From NCBI RefSeq assembly GCF_021029445.1, contig NZ_CP072610.1, positions 2,728,001 through 2,792,000 of the forward strand: a stretch of 64,000 bases of DNA, written 5' to 3'. Source of the stretch: Pseudomonas wenzhouensis (lineage in GTDB: Bacteria; Pseudomonadota; Gammaproteobacteria; Pseudomonadales; Pseudomonadaceae). The notes under the pieces are model-generated. The model was not told where the DNA came from. It saw only the letters and a list, made by a program, of their open reading frames with translations, and ran no database searches. This document shows, piece by piece, positions 1 to 10,863 of this stretch. A program made the translations under genes and the position numbers. Numbering within the stretch: position 1 is the first letter of the stretch; every line of letters begins with the position of its first letter.

Positions 1-73
1 CGCTGTTGTCCGCCTTGACGCGAACCTTGACGTTGTAGTCAACCACTCGTTTGACAGCTACAAGAACCTTCAT
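1..73 (-). CDS. etfB: Electron transfer flavoprotein beta subunit, N-terminal fragment (cut by window edge)
   Basis: Only the first 24 codons lie in the window. They read MKVLVAVKRVVDYNVKV and onward, the typical start of a bacterial ETF beta subunit. With EtfA this protein carries electrons from acyl-CoA and other dehydrogenases in the cytoplasm to ETF-ubiquinone oxidoreductase. A GAGGAA ribosome-binding site stands just upstream of the ATG. It is divergent from etfD, the membrane acceptor of the same electrons, which supports the call. The rest of the gene, and presumably etfA, lie to the left of the window. Confidence 0.9.
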   Translation of the reverse strand, partial: MKVLVAVKRVVDYNVKVRVKADNS

Positions 74-253
74 GGATTCCTCGTTACTCTCCGGTGAATA
101 AGAATGTCGCCAAGGCGAGCCTGGCCGGTGATGCAAAAGCGACCGCATCCAACCTTTTAGCTCAGACGGCGAGCGCAAAACCGCCCGTATCTTGACCCCG
201 CAGCCTGGCCTGGTCAATACAGCGAACCGGCCGGTCATCTGCGATGTAGTAGG

Positions 254-281
254 ATTCTAGCAGGCCTACAGAAAATTCAAA
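254..281 (-). promoter_or_regulatory. Putative sigma70 promoter for etfB
   Basis: On the minus strand a TAGAAT -10 box (254-259) lies 16 bases from a TTTGAA -35 box (276-281). The -35 overlaps the palindrome at 278-291. Transcription would give an etfB leader of roughly 170-180 bases. The call is from motif and position only. Confidence 0.4.
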
Positions 282-291
282 CAAACGTTTG
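278..291. promoter_or_regulatory. PsrA-type operator between etfB and etfD
   Basis: The 14-base site CAAAC-N4-GTTTG contains the palindrome ACAAACGTTTGT. It matches the published PsrA pattern (G/C)AAAC-N2-4-GTTTG(C/G). PsrA is the fatty-acid-responsive TetR regulator of Pseudomonas, and the etf genes are among its reported targets. The site touches the proposed -35 regions of both divergent promoters, so one bound dimer could control both genes. Binding itself is inferred. Confidence 0.65.
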
Positions 292-293
292 TA

Positions 294-322
294 TTGGCCC
301 GTCGAGAGGGTGTAGATATAAT
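294..322 (+). promoter_or_regulatory. Sigma70 promoter for etfD
   Basis: A TTGGCC -35 box and a perfect TATAAT -10 box (317-322) are separated by 17 bases. They lie about 75 bases upstream of the etfD start and directly next to the PsrA-type palindrome. Confidence 0.65.
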
Positions 323-397
323 GCCTGCACCGTGCTTAGGGAGCGAGCTGTACCCTCCCCTATAAAACATCGAAGAGCCTTGAGTAGGAGATAGCCT

Positions 398-2062
<1,665 letters not shown>

Positions 2063-2076
2063 TTCGCGCCAGCATG

Positions 2077-2102
2077 AAAAAGGCTCCCTCGGGAGCCTTT
2101 TT
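2077..2102 (+). terminator. Rho-independent terminator after etfD
   Basis: The perfect 12-bp inverted repeat AAAAAGGCTCCC with loop TC ends in five T residues. It lies 15 bases after the etfD stop and between convergent genes. Its A/T-flanked symmetry lets it work in both directions. Confidence 0.9.
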
Positions 2103-2131
2103 CATTTCTATCGAATCACTCCTGCGGGCAT

Positions 2132-2908
2132 TCAGTCCTGATAGATCATCTTGCGGCTCATGCCACCATCGATGACGAACTCCTGACCGGTGACGAAACC
2201 GGCCGCATCGGAGAGCAGCCAGGCAACCTGCGCTGCGACATCCTCCACCGTACCGACACGGCCGACCGGATGTTGCGCATGATCGAACACCGACAGCGGC
2301 TCCAGGCGCTGCTGCGACGGGTCACGGGCATCGATCCAGCCGGGACTGACGCAGTTGACCCGCACTTCGGGGCCCAGACTGATCGACAGCGCATGAGTGA
2401 GCGCCACCAACCCGCCCTTGCTCGCAGCGTATGCCTCGCAATCAGCCTCGGACTGGCTGGCGCGGGTCGAAGCGATGTTGACGATGGCGCCGTGATGTCC
2501 ACGCAGATAGGGCGCGCAATGCTTGGCCAGGAGCATGGCGCCGGTCAGGTTGACCGCCAGCATGCGATTCCAGCGCTTGAGATCGAGTGACTCCAGTGGC
2601 GGCGTATGCGGGTCGGCGATGGCCGCATTGCACACCAGCGCATCGAGACGGCCAAACTGACCGAGCACCTCGGCGACACCAACGCTAACCTGCTCTTCCC
2701 TGGCCACATCCATGGCCACGAACCAGGCGTTATCGCCCAGCGCACGCGCCACCCTGGAGCCACGCTCACGGTCGATGTCGGCCAGCACCACCTGCCAGCC
2801 TTCGGTAATCAGCCAGGCACTGATGCCCAGACCAATCCCGCGAGCGGCTCCGGTGACCAGCGCGACACGCCCGTTGTTGGGCGTGTCAGTCGTCCCCCAC
2901 TCCAGCAT
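2132..2908 (-). CDS. Short-chain dehydrogenase/reductase (SDR), substrate unknown
   Basis: The 258-residue protein is a classical SDR. A Rossmann motif TGAARGIG lies near residue 19, an NAA-type motif follows, and the active-site pair is YAASK. The C-terminal [12 protein letters not shown] motif is typical of the family. It would use NAD(P)H in the cytoplasm. Its ATG overlaps the metZ stop (TGATG), so the two genes are probably translationally coupled, yet no link to methionine synthesis is evident from sequence. The same gene follows metZ in other pseudomonads as far as I recall. The substrate cannot be inferred. Confidence 0.85.
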   Translation of the reverse strand: MLEWGTTDTPNNGRVALVTGAARGIGLGISAWLITEGWQVVLADIDRERGSRVARALGDNAWFVAMDVAREEQVSVGVAEVLGQFGRLDALVCNAAIADPHTPPLESLDLKRWNRMLAVNLTGAMLLAKHCAPYLRGHHGAIVNIASTRASQSEADCEAYAASKGGLVALTHALSISLGPEVRVNCVSPGWIDARDPSQQRLEPLSVFDHAQHPVGRVGTVEDVAAQVAWLLSDAAGFVTGQEFVIDGGMSRKMIYQD

Positions 2909-4119
2909 CAGAGTGCCGCCAGGCCGCGCGCCAGATCCGCCTTGAGGTCTTCCAGCTCTTCCAGGCCCACGGCCACCCGAATCAGGCTGTCGCCGATGCC
3001 GGCATTGGCACGCTCCTGCGGCGTCAGGCGACCATGAGAGGTGGTCGCCGGATGGGCGATGGTGGTCTTGGTATCGCCCAGGTTGGTGGTGATGGAAATG
3101 ACACGGGTGCCATCGATCACCTTCCAGGCCGCCTCACGCCCGCCCTTGACCTCAAAACTGACCACCGCGCCGAAGGCACTCTGCTGCCTTTTCGCCAGCT
3201 CATGCTGTGGGTGGCTGGGCAAGCCGGCATAGTACACACGCTCGACCTGCGGCTGTTGCTCCAACCACAACGCCAGCTGCCGCGCACTCTCGCTCTGCGC
3301 CTGCATGCGGATACGCAGGGTTTCCAGCCCCTTGACGAACAGCCAGGCGTTGAACGGGCTCAGGGTTGGCCCGGCGGTACGCAGGAAACCGACCACCTCC
3401 TTCATCTGCTCGCTACGACCGGCCACCACACCGCCCAGACCACGGCCCTGGCCATCGATGTACTTGGTTGCCGAATGCATGACGATGTCGGCGCCGAGCT
3501 TCAACGGTTGCTGCAGCGCCGGCGTGCAGAAGCAGTTGTCTACCGCCAGCAGCGCACCACGGGCATGGGCAATATCGGCCAGCGCGGCGATATCCACCAG
3601 CTCGGCCAACGGATTGGATGGCGACTCGACGAACAACAGCCTGGTATTGGCCTTGAAGGCGCCCTGCCAGGCGTCCAGGTCGGCCAGCGGCACGTAATCC
3701 ACCTCGATACCGAAACGCTTGAGGTACTTTTCGAACAGGCTGATGGTGGAGCCGAACACGCTGCGCGAGACCAGCACATGGTCGCCGCCGCTGCACAGGC
3801 TCATGACGATGGCAAGGATCGCCGACATGCCGGAAGCGGTCGCTACCGCCTGCTCGGCCCCCTCCAACGCCGCGATGCGCTCCTCGAAGGTGCGCACGGT
3901 GGGATTGGTGTAGCGCGAATAGACGTTGCCCGGCATTTCACCAGCAAAGCGTGCCGCCGCATCGGCTGCGGTACGGAATACATAGCTGGAGGTCAGGTAC
4001 AAGGCCTCACCATGCTCGCCCTCTGGCGAACGGCGCTGCCCGGCACGCACCGCCAGGGTGTCGAAACCGGCACCGTCCAGATCGCTATCCAGGCGCCCCG
4101 CTTCCCATTCCAGTGTCAT
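2908..4119 (-). CDS. metZ: O-succinylhomoserine sulfhydrylase
   Basis: This PLP enzyme forms homocysteine directly from O-succinylhomoserine and sulfide in methionine biosynthesis. The 403-residue protein belongs to the Cys/Met metabolism PLP family. The PLP-binding lysine lies in HSATKYIDG, and the SRYTNPT and ESPSNP motifs are present. It closely resembles the P. aeruginosa MetZ sequence as I recall it, including the N-terminal [11 protein letters not shown]. It lies downstream of purF after a hairpin and overlaps the SDR gene by one base. Cystathionine gamma-synthase is the nearest alternative family. Confidence 0.92.
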   Translation of the reverse strand: MTLEWEAGRLDSDLDGAGFDTLAVRAGQRRSPEGEHGEALYLTSSYVFRTAADAAARFAGEMPGNVYSRYTNPTVRTFEERIAALEGAEQAVATASGMSAILAIVMSLCSGGDHVLVSRSVFGSTISLFEKYLKRFGIEVDYVPLADLDAWQGAFKANTRLLFVESPSNPLAELVDIAALADIAHARGALLAVDNCFCTPALQQPLKLGADIVMHSATKYIDGQGRGLGGVVAGRSEQMKEVVGFLRTAGPTLSPFNAWLFVKGLETLRIRMQAQSESARQLALWLEQQPQVERVYYAGLPSHPQHELAKRQQSAFGAVVSFEVKGGREAAWKVIDGTRVISITTNLGDTKTTIAHPATTSHGRLTPQERANAGIGDSLIRVAVGLEELEDLKADLARGLAAL

Positions 4120-4144
4120 CGTAAATCCTCATCCAGAAAACAGG

Positions 4145-4163
4145 CCGGGCCACTAGGGCCCGG
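4145..4163 (-). terminator. Hairpin between purF and metZ, possible terminator
   Basis: The perfect 7-bp GC stem CCGGGCC/GGCCCGG has a 5-base loop. On the minus strand it is followed within four bases by TTTT. It sits about 30 bases after the purF stop and could end or attenuate transcription before metZ. Confidence 0.5.
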
Positions 4164-4192
4164 ACTTCAATCGATCACGCAGAGTGTGCCGC

Positions 4193-5701
4193 TCAGTTAT
4201 TGTGCAAATCAATAATTGCACTGACGGCCTGAGACTTCGCCTTGCTGGCGTCGTTGCGTGCCTGCTCGATACGGTTCAGGTAGGCCTCGTCGACATCGCC
4301 GGTGACGTACTTGCCGTCGAAAACCGCACAGTCGAAGTTGTCGATCTTGATCTTCTTGCTACCGCTGACCGCCTCGATCAAATCCGGCAGATCCTGATAG
4401 ACCAGCCAGTCGGCGCCAATCAGCTCGCAAACCTCTTCGGTACTGCGTCCATGAGCAATCAGCTCGTGGGCGCTGGGCATGTCGATACCGTAGACGTTCG
4501 GGTAACGCACCGCTGGTGCTGCCGAGCAGAAGTAGACATTCTTCGCGCCGGCTTCGCGCGCCATCTGAATGATCTGCTTGCAGGTGGTGCCACGCACGAT
4601 GGAGTCATCCACCAGCATCACGTTCTTGCCGCGAAACTCCAGCTCGATGGCATTGAGCTTCTGCCGCACGGATTTCTTGCGCGCCGCCTGCCCAGGCATG
4701 ATGAAGGTACGCCCGATGTAGCGGTTCTTGACGAAGCCTTCACGGAATTTCACGCCCAGACGGTTGGCCAGCTCCAAAGCGGCCGTACGGCTGGTATCGG
4801 GAATCGGAATGACCACGTCGATATCATGATCCGGCCGCTCACGCAGAATCTTGTCGGCCAGTTTCTCCCCCATGCGCAGGCGCGCCTTGTACACCGAGAT
4901 GCCATCCATGATCGAATCGGGGCGCGCCAGATAGACGTGCTCGAAAATGCACGGCGCATACTTGGCATTGGTCGCGCACTGGCGGGTGAACAGTTGGCCT
5001 TCCTCGGTGATATACACCGCTTCGCCCGGCGCCAGGTCACGGATCAGGGTGAAACCGAGCACGTCCAGCGAAACGCTTTCCGAAGCGATCATGTATTCCA
5101 CGCCTTCGTCGGTATGCCGCTGACCGAAGACGATCGGGCGAATGCCATTCGGGTCGCGGAAACCAACGATGCCGTAGCCGGTGATCATCGCCACCACGGC
5201 GTAGCCGCCAACACAGCGCTCGTGCACATGGGTCACGGCGGCGAACACATCTTCCTCGGTCGGCTGCAGCTTGCCGCGCTGGGCCAGCTCATGGGCGAAC
5301 ACGTTGAGCAGCACTTCCGAATCGGAATTGGTGTTGACGTGACGCAGATCGGATTCGTAGATCTCCTTGGCCAACTGCTCGACGTTGGTCAGGTTGCCGT
5401 TGTGCGCCAGGGTGATGCCGTACGGCGAGTTGACGTAGAACGGCTGCGCCTCGGCCGAGCTGGAACTGCCAGCGGTCGGGTAGCGCACGTGGCCGATACC
5501 CATATGGCCGACCAGACGCTGCATATGGCGCTGCTGGAACACGTCACGCACCAGGCCATTATCCTTGCGCAGGAAAAGGCGGCCATCATGGCTGGTGACA
5601 ATACCGGCAGCGTCCTGGCCGCGATGCTGAAGGACGGTGAGCGCGTCATACAGCGCCTGATTGACGTTCGACTTGCCGACGATACCGACGATGCCACACA
5701 T
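4193..5701 (-). CDS. purF: Amidophosphoribosyltransferase
   Basis: It catalyses the first committed step of purine synthesis, converting PRPP and glutamine to 5-phosphoribosylamine. The 502-residue protein starts MCGIVGIVG, so Cys2 becomes the N-terminal glutaminase nucleophile once Met is removed. The PRPP-binding motif is seen in [13 protein letters not shown] in the C-terminal phosphoribosyltransferase domain. The ATG giving MCGIVG is chosen over one three codons upstream because the catalytic Cys must be residue 2. It follows cvpA, the usual neighbour in gammaproteobacteria. Confidence 0.97.
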   Translation of the reverse strand: MCGIVGIVGKSNVNQALYDALTVLQHRGQDAAGIVTSHDGRLFLRKDNGLVRDVFQQRHMQRLVGHMGIGHVRYPTAGSSSSAEAQPFYVNSPYGITLAHNGNLTNVEQLAKEIYESDLRHVNTNSDSEVLLNVFAHELAQRGKLQPTEEDVFAAVTHVHERCVGGYAVVAMITGYGIVGFRDPNGIRPIVFGQRHTDEGVEYMIASESVSLDVLGFTLIRDLAPGEAVYITEEGQLFTRQCATNAKYAPCIFEHVYLARPDSIMDGISVYKARLRMGEKLADKILRERPDHDIDVVIPIPDTSRTAALELANRLGVKFREGFVKNRYIGRTFIMPGQAARKKSVRQKLNAIELEFRGKNVMLVDDSIVRGTTCKQIIQMAREAGAKNVYFCSAAPAVRYPNVYGIDMPSAHELIAHGRSTEEVCELIGADWLVYQDLPDLIEAVSGSKKIKIDNFDCAVFDGKYVTGDVDEAYLNRIEQARNDASKAKSQAVSAIIDLHNN

Positions 5702-5776
5702 GTGCCACAACCCCTGCTAGATAATTCAGGCTAATTCAGCGACCGATGCAGCGGTTAATCCGCCTCGGCCACTCTT

Positions 5777-6298
5777 TTAAAGCAGATCGACTGGGTTAGC
5801 CGAACCACCAGAGAACCACTGCTCGGACCACCCCAGAATGAGGTTCTTCGACCAGTCAGCGACCATCAGAAAATGCGGCACCAGGTGCGACTGCTGCCAC
5901 CACGTATCCTGTTCAACTGGCGCCAGGCTGATCAGCCCGACCAGCAGCACGACCAACAAGCCACCGCGCGCGGCGCCAAACACCATGCCGAGAAAACGAT
6001 CGGTACCGGACAGGCCCGTCACGCGAATCAGTTCGCCGATGAGGAAATTCACCAGGGCTCCGACCAGCAACGTGGCGATGAACAGCATGGCACAGGCGGC
6101 GATCACTCGTGCAGAAGGCGTTTCGATGAATTCAACGAGATGCAACGCCAGCGCGCCACCGAACATCCAGGCAACCACGCCTGCGATGATCCAGGTCAGC
6201 AGCGACAGGGCTTCCTTGACGAAGCCGCGCTTGAGGCTGATCAGACTAGAAATGGCGATGACGGCGATGATCGCCCAATCGACCCAGGTAAATGCCAC
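5777..6298 (-). CDS. cvpA: CvpA family inner-membrane protein
   Basis: The 173-residue hydrophobic protein has about four membrane segments and the conserved FVKEALSLLTWI and FLGMVFGAARGG stretches of the CvpA/colicin V production family. The family is linked to envelope integrity and is typically encoded next to purF, as here. The start is GTG (MAFTWVDW), in agreement with Pseudomonas homologs I recall. It sits in a minus-strand run between the SPOR gene and purF. Molecular function is not established. Confidence 0.9.
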   Translation of the reverse strand: MAFTWVDWAIIAVIAISSLISLKRGFVKEALSLLTWIIAGVVAWMFGGALALHLVEFIETPSARVIAACAMLFIATLLVGALVNFLIGELIRVTGLSGTDRFLGMVFGAARGGLLVVLLVGLISLAPVEQDTWWQQSHLVPHFLMVADWSKNLILGWSEQWFSGGSANPVDLL

Positions 6299-6376
6299 GG
6301 TGCAATCCGCCAGCGGAAAAGGCCGGCATTCTAGCAGAGCGCGGCGCGCGGGGTAACCGTGCGACGCGCGCCATGC

Positions 6377-7003
6377 TCAGCCCGCCTCAGGCTGGAAGCG
6401 CACGACGAAGCCACTCAACTTGTGCTGGCGATTGAGCTGGTCGCGCAGACGTTCGGCTTCGGCACGCTCGATCAGCGGGCCAACGAATACCCGGTTCATA
6501 CCGTCGAAGGTACGGATATAGGCGTTATAACCCTGGCTGCGCAGGGTTTTCTGCAGATTCTCGGCACCACTGCGGCTGGACAGGCTGGCCAGTTGCACCG
6601 ACCAGCTTATCGGCAGGTTATTGGCATCCAGGCGCCCTTCGGGCTGTGCCGGAACGGCCACGACCGACTGCTCGGGCTTGGCCGGCGCGGACTGGCTCGG
6701 CGGGGCAACAGGCACCGGCGTCTGCACCGGCGACTCAGGTACTTCGGGGGCTTCGACGGTCTGCGCCTGCGACTCCTCGACGGGCACCGGCTCTTGCGGC
6801 AACACCTCGGGTTCGATCACCTCGGCGGGCTCGACGATGATCTCGACCGGGGCTGACGCTTGCGGCATTGGCGGGGCATCCACGACCACGCGCCGCATCT
6901 CGTTCTCGCGTGACAGCAGCATCGGCAGGAAAATCACTGCCAGCGCCACCAGCACCAGAGCGCCGACCATACGCTGTTTGAGCCCCTTATCCAGCATTGC
7001 CAT
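6377..7003 (-). CDS. SPOR-domain protein (DedD-like)
   Basis: The 208-residue protein has a short cytoplasmic N-terminus, one membrane segment (about residues 13-31) and a Pro/Glu/Val-rich linker. Its C-terminal SPOR domain (about residues 130-205) begins near WSVQLASLSSRSGAENL. SPOR domains bind denuded septal peptidoglycan, so a division-site role is likely, as for DedD. The ATG giving MAMLDKGLKQR is chosen because a GAGGGG site lies 7 bases upstream and it matches P. aeruginosa. The longer reading from 7018 lacks this. The gene starts 15 bases after folC ends. Confidence 0.88.
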   Translation of the reverse strand: MAMLDKGLKQRMVGALVLVALAVIFLPMLLSRENEMRRVVVDAPPMPQASAPVEIIVEPAEVIEPEVLPQEPVPVEESQAQTVEAPEVPESPVQTPVPVAPPSQSAPAKPEQSVVAVPAQPEGRLDANNLPISWSVQLASLSSRSGAENLQKTLRSQGYNAYIRTFDGMNRVFVGPLIERAEAERLRDQLNRQHKLSGFVVRFQPEAG

Positions 7004-7018
7004 CCCCAATCCCCTCAT

Positions 7019-8296
7019 TCAAGCCGGGCGGGCCAGCCAATCCAGAGCTTCGGCCACGCAGAAAAACGATCCGAACAGCAGTATTTCGTCACCCTCTGCC
7101 GCTTGCTCGCATTGCGCCTCGAGTGCTGCACACAGATCCGGGTATTGCACCACCGCCGCCCCCCACTTGCGCAGGTGAGCGGCCAACTCATCAGCCGAAC
7201 GTGAGCGCGGCGTAGCGAGTGGCGCTACAGCCCAACCTGCTACCTGACTCAGGAGCGGTTCAACCACGCCCGGCAGATCCTTGTCGGCCAGCAAGCCGAA
7301 CACCGCCCAGCGCTTACCGGCCAGCGGACGACCCTGCAGACGCTGCGCCAGATAGTCGGCGGCATGGGGATTATGCCCAACATCGAGCAACAGTGTGAGT
7401 GACTTGCCCCGCCAATCCAGCTCGCGTCGATCCAGACGCCCGGTCACCCGCGTAGCGAGCAGGGCCTGGACGATCCGCTCATGGTTCCAGGGCAGCGGCA
7501 GCAGCGCGTAGGCCTGCAAGGCCAGGGCCGCGTTCTCCATCGGCAGGTCGAGCAACGGCAGTTGATCAAGGTGCAATACCCGCCCCTGCAGGTCGAGGCC
7601 GAACCACGACCACTGCTGCCCTTCAACCCTCAGGTTGTAGTCGCGCCCACGCAGGAAAAACGGCGTATCCAGCAACGCCACCTGCTCGATGAGGGGTAGT
7701 GGCGGGTCAAGATCGCCACACAAAGCCGGCTTGCCTGCGCGCATGATGCCGGCTTTTTCGAACGCCACCGATTCACGCGTATCGCCCAGCCAGTCGGCAT
7801 GATCGAGGCCAATACTGGTGATCAGCGCCAGATCGGCATCGATCAGGTTGACCGCATCCAGGCGTCCACCCAGGCCGACCTCGAGCACCACGGCGTCCAG
7901 CCCGGCACGCTCGAACAACCAGAAGGCCGCCAGCGTACCCATCTCGAAATAGGTCAGCGAGATTTCGCCTCGCGCAGCTTCGACCGCGGTGAACGCCTGA
8001 CACAGCGCTTCGTCGCTCGCTTCACGCCCATCCAGAACCACGCGCTCGTTGTAGCGCAGCAGATGGGGCGAGCTATAGACGCCTACGCGCTGCCCCTGGG
8101 CAGCGATCAGGCTGGCGAGAAAGGCGCAGGTAGAGCCCTTGCCATTGGTGCCGGTGACGGTGATCACCAACGGCGCAGGCTTGCCCAGGCCGAGCCTGCG
8201 GGCTACCTCGCGCGAACGCTCCAAGCCCATGTCGATGGCCGAGGGATGCAGCTGCTCGAGGTAGGCGAGCCACTCGCCCAGGCTACGTTGGGTCAT
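7019..8296 (-). CDS. folC: Dihydrofolate synthase/folylpolyglutamate synthase
   Basis: This cytoplasmic Mur-ligase-like enzyme attaches glutamate to dihydropteroate and extends folate polyglutamate tails, using ATP. The 425-residue protein has the P-loop TGTNGKGST near residue 50, the FolC signature [12 protein letters not shown], and [10 protein letters not shown] in the C-terminal domain. Length is normal for the family. Its start overlaps the end of accD by four bases (ATGA), so the two are translationally coupled in the accD-folC-SPOR-cvpA-purF run. Confidence 0.95.
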   Translation of the reverse strand: MTQRSLGEWLAYLEQLHPSAIDMGLERSREVARRLGLGKPAPLVITVTGTNGKGSTCAFLASLIAAQGQRVGVYSSPHLLRYNERVVLDGREASDEALCQAFTAVEAARGEISLTYFEMGTLAAFWLFERAGLDAVVLEVGLGGRLDAVNLIDADLALITSIGLDHADWLGDTRESVAFEKAGIMRAGKPALCGDLDPPLPLIEQVALLDTPFFLRGRDYNLRVEGQQWSWFGLDLQGRVLHLDQLPLLDLPMENAALALQAYALLPLPWNHERIVQALLATRVTGRLDRRELDWRGKSLTLLLDVGHNPHAADYLAQRLQGRPLAGKRWAVFGLLADKDLPGVVEPLLSQVAGWAVAPLATPRSRSADELAAHLRKWGAAVVQYPDLCAALEAQCEQAAEGDEILLFGSFFCVAEALDWLARPA

Positions 8297-9177
8297 GCCG
8301 TGGCCGGCAGAGCAACCGGTGACGGACGATTCATCAGTTGCGCAAGCAGACGCGCCAGACGCGGACGCAGCTCATTGCGCGGGATGATCATGTCGATGGC
8401 GCCGTGATCCAGCAGGAATTCACTGCGCTGGAAGCCTTCGGGCAGCTTCTCGCGCACGGTCTGCTCGATCACGCGCGGGCCGGCAAAGCCGATCAGCGCC
8501 TTCGGCTCGGCCACGATCACATCCCCGAGCATGGCCAGGCTGGCCGATACGCCGCCATATACCGGGTCGGTCAGCACGGAGATGAAGGGCAAGCCCTCTT
8601 CACGCAGACGGGCCAGCGCCGCCGAGGTCTTGGCCATTTGCATCAGCGAGATCAGCGCTTCCTGCATTCGCGCACCACCAGAGGCGGAGAAACACACCAG
8701 CGGGCAGCGGTTCTCCAGGGCGAAATTGGCCGCCTGCACGAAGCGCTCGCCAACGATGGCGCCCATGGAGCCGCCCATGAAGGAGAACTCGAACGCGCAA
8801 ACGGCGATCGGCATGCCTTCGAGCGTGCCACTCATGGAAATCAGCGCATCCTTCTCACCCGTCTGCTTCTGCGCACCGGCCAGGCGATCCTTGTATTTCT
8901 TGGTATCGCGAAACTTCAGACGATCGACCGGTTCCAGGTCTGCACCAATCTCTCCACGCCCTTCGGCATCGAGAAACAGATCGATACGAGCGCGCGCACC
9001 GATGCGCATGTGATGGTTGCACTTGGGGCAGACATCGAGGGTCTTTTCCAGCTCGGGACGGTAAAGCACGGCCTCGCAGGACGGACACTTGTGCCACAGG
9101 CCTTCAGGCACCGAGCTTTTCTTCACCTCGGAACGCATGATCGAGGGAATCAGTTTGTCTACCAACCAGTTGCTCAT
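8293..9177 (-). CDS. accD: Acetyl-CoA carboxylase carboxyltransferase beta subunit
   Basis: With AccA it moves the carboxyl group from biotin to acetyl-CoA, giving malonyl-CoA for fatty-acid synthesis. The 294-residue protein has an N-terminal four-cysteine zinc ribbon (CPSC and CPKC pairs, about residues 31-53). The crotonase-fold carboxyltransferase region follows, with the [10 protein letters not shown] and [12 protein letters not shown] motifs. It is preceded by trpF and overlaps folC, an order common in gammaproteobacteria. Confidence 0.97.
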   Translation of the reverse strand: MSNWLVDKLIPSIMRSEVKKSSVPEGLWHKCPSCEAVLYRPELEKTLDVCPKCNHHMRIGARARIDLFLDAEGRGEIGADLEPVDRLKFRDTKKYKDRLAGAQKQTGEKDALISMSGTLEGMPIAVCAFEFSFMGGSMGAIVGERFVQAANFALENRCPLVCFSASGGARMQEALISLMQMAKTSAALARLREEGLPFISVLTDPVYGGVSASLAMLGDVIVAEPKALIGFAGPRVIEQTVREKLPEGFQRSEFLLDHGAIDMIIPRNELRPRLARLLAQLMNRPSPVALPATA

Positions 9178-9296
9178 GCTGTCATTTCTCCATAACCGTT
9201 GGTTCGGGTGAGCGACTCATCGATGCTCACCTCCAGCAATTCTTTTCCGCCGTATCGGCAGGCCGCCCCTTGGGTTGCCTGTGGCGGTGTGACAGG

Positions 9297-9950
9297 CTAA
9301 TTGACGGCCACGCACGAAGCGCCGTCACATCGCGCACTCTGTACGGCCCGAATGAAAGCACAAATCTTGCCTGCATCCTTTATGCCTTTACTGGCCTCCA
9401 CCCCACCACTGACGTCCACGGCATAGGGGCGCACCTGGCGAATCGCGGACGCGACATTACCGGCATCGAGCCCGCCTGCCAGGATAATGGGCTTGCTCGC
9501 CTGCCTGGGCACCAGTGACCAGTCGAAGGCGGCTCCGGTTCCCCCTGGCACCCCTTCGACGAAGGTATCCAGTAAAATGCCCTGCGCGCCCGTGTAGGGC
9601 GCCATCGCGGCCATCACATCCTGACCGGGGCGGACCCGCAGCGCCTTGATATACGGACGGCCATATCCCTCGCAATCCTGCGGGGACTCATCGCCATGGA
9701 ACTGCAACAAATCCAGCGGCAACTGCTGCAGCACTTGCTGCAGCTCGGCACGCGGCATGTCGACGAACAAACCGACCGAGGTCACGAATGGTGGCAGTGC
9801 GCGCAGAATCGCAGCGGCCTGCTCGACACTGACAGCGCGCGGACTTTTCGCATAGAACACCAGACCAATGGCATCGGCGCCCGCCTGCACAGCAGCCAGG
9901 GCGTCCTCGACACGGGTAATACCGCAAATCTTGCTGCGTACGACGCTCAC
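9297..9950 (-). CDS. trpF: Phosphoribosylanthranilate isomerase
   Basis: It catalyses the Amadori rearrangement of phosphoribosylanthranilate in tryptophan synthesis. The TIM-barrel protein starts (M)[11 protein letters not shown], where Cys is the catalytic base, and contains LLQFHGDE and the phosphate-binding motif AVDVSGGVE. The GTG at 9950 is preferred because AGAGGT lies 7 bases before it; an in-frame ATG at 9968 would add six residues. It lies between truA and accD, a frequent Pseudomonas order, with trpA and trpB elsewhere. Confidence 0.92.
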   Translation of the reverse strand: MSVVRSKICGITRVEDALAAVQAGADAIGLVFYAKSPRAVSVEQAAAILRALPPFVTSVGLFVDMPRAELQQVLQQLPLDLLQFHGDESPQDCEGYGRPYIKALRVRPGQDVMAAMAPYTGAQGILLDTFVEGVPGGTGAAFDWSLVPRQASKPIILAGGLDAGNVASAIRQVRPYAVDVSGGVEASKGIKDAGKICAFIRAVQSARCDGASCVAVN

Positions 9951-9992
9951 GTTCACACCTCTTGCCATGCGGCCCCGGATGTTAGCAAAGGC

Positions 9993-10856
9993 TTATGGCT
10001 GTCGCACGTCCGGCAGGCCAGAGAGGAAATGCGGGCCGAGATAGCGTATTGGCAGCTCGAACTCCTCTGGATAATCGACCTGCACCAGATACAGACCATA
10101 AGGATGTGCCGTCACGCCACCGCTGTGCCGATCACCGCGCTCGAGCACCTCACGCGCCCACTCCGGCGGCCGCTCTCCCGCGCCGATGGTCATCAACACT
10201 CCGGCGATATTGCGCACCATATGATGAAGAAAGGCGTTGGCACGAATATCCAGCACGATGAAGCGGCCATGCTCGATCAACTGCAAATGATGCACGGTCT
10301 TGATCGGCGACTTGGCCTGACAACGCGTAGCGCGAAAGGCACTGAAGTCATGCGTGCCAACCAGCACCTGAGCAGCCTCGCGCATGCGTCCGACATCCAG
10401 CGGGCGATGATTCCAGGTGACTTCCTCGGCCATGTGCGCAGGACGAATCGGATCGTTGTAGATCACGTAGCGGTAACGCCTCGCCATGGCCGAAAAACGC
10501 GCATGAAAATGCGCCGGCATGACCTTGGCCCAGGTCACGCTGATGTCGGCAGGCAGATTCATGTTGGCGCCCATGACCCAGGCATGCAGCGAGCGCTCGA
10601 CAGTCGTGTCGAAATGCACCACCTGACCACTCGAGTGCACGGAGGCATCGGTGCGCCCGGCGCAGAGAATACTGACTGGCGCACCACCGGCCACCTTGGA
10701 CAGGGCAGTTTCCAGGTGCTCCTGGATCGACGGTACTTTCGGCCCCTGACGCTGGAAGCCGCGATAACGTGCGCCCTTGTATTCGAGGCCCAGGGCGATT
10801 CTGGAAAAGCCAGCGGCCGCCATTTCGGCGGCCGCTACAGGTACTGCTTCAGACAT
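9993..10856 (-). CDS. truA: tRNA pseudouridine(38-40) synthase
   Basis: It modifies uridines 38-40 in the anticodon stem of many tRNAs. The 287-residue protein has the catalytic Asp in CAGRTDASVHS, where GRTDAGVHA is the more usual form; the Asp itself is kept. FHARFSAMARRYRY and the C-terminal LVQVDYPEEF are also typical. It starts 8 bases after the fimV stop, so it is probably cotranscribed with fimV. Confidence 0.95.
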   Translation of the reverse strand: MSEAVPVAAAEMAAAGFSRIALGLEYKGARYRGFQRQGPKVPSIQEHLETALSKVAGGAPVSILCAGRTDASVHSSGQVVHFDTTVERSLHAWVMGANMNLPADISVTWAKVMPAHFHARFSAMARRYRYVIYNDPIRPAHMAEEVTWNHRPLDVGRMREAAQVLVGTHDFSAFRATRCQAKSPIKTVHHLQLIEHGRFIVLDIRANAFLHHMVRNIAGVLMTIGAGERPPEWAREVLERGDRHSGGVTAHPYGLYLVQVDYPEEFELPIRYLGPHFLSGLPDVRQP

Positions 10857-10863
10857 CGATCAA

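Noticed and set aside
4184..5734. 516-residue open frame opposite purF
   Set aside because: It mirrors the whole of purF, whose motifs are unmistakable. There is no ribosome-binding site or recognisable domain.
9209..9236. 7-bp inverted repeat GGTGAGC between trpF and accD as a terminator or attenuator
   Set aside because: There is no T run and no leader peptide, and accD is probably transcribed through; position alone is not enough.
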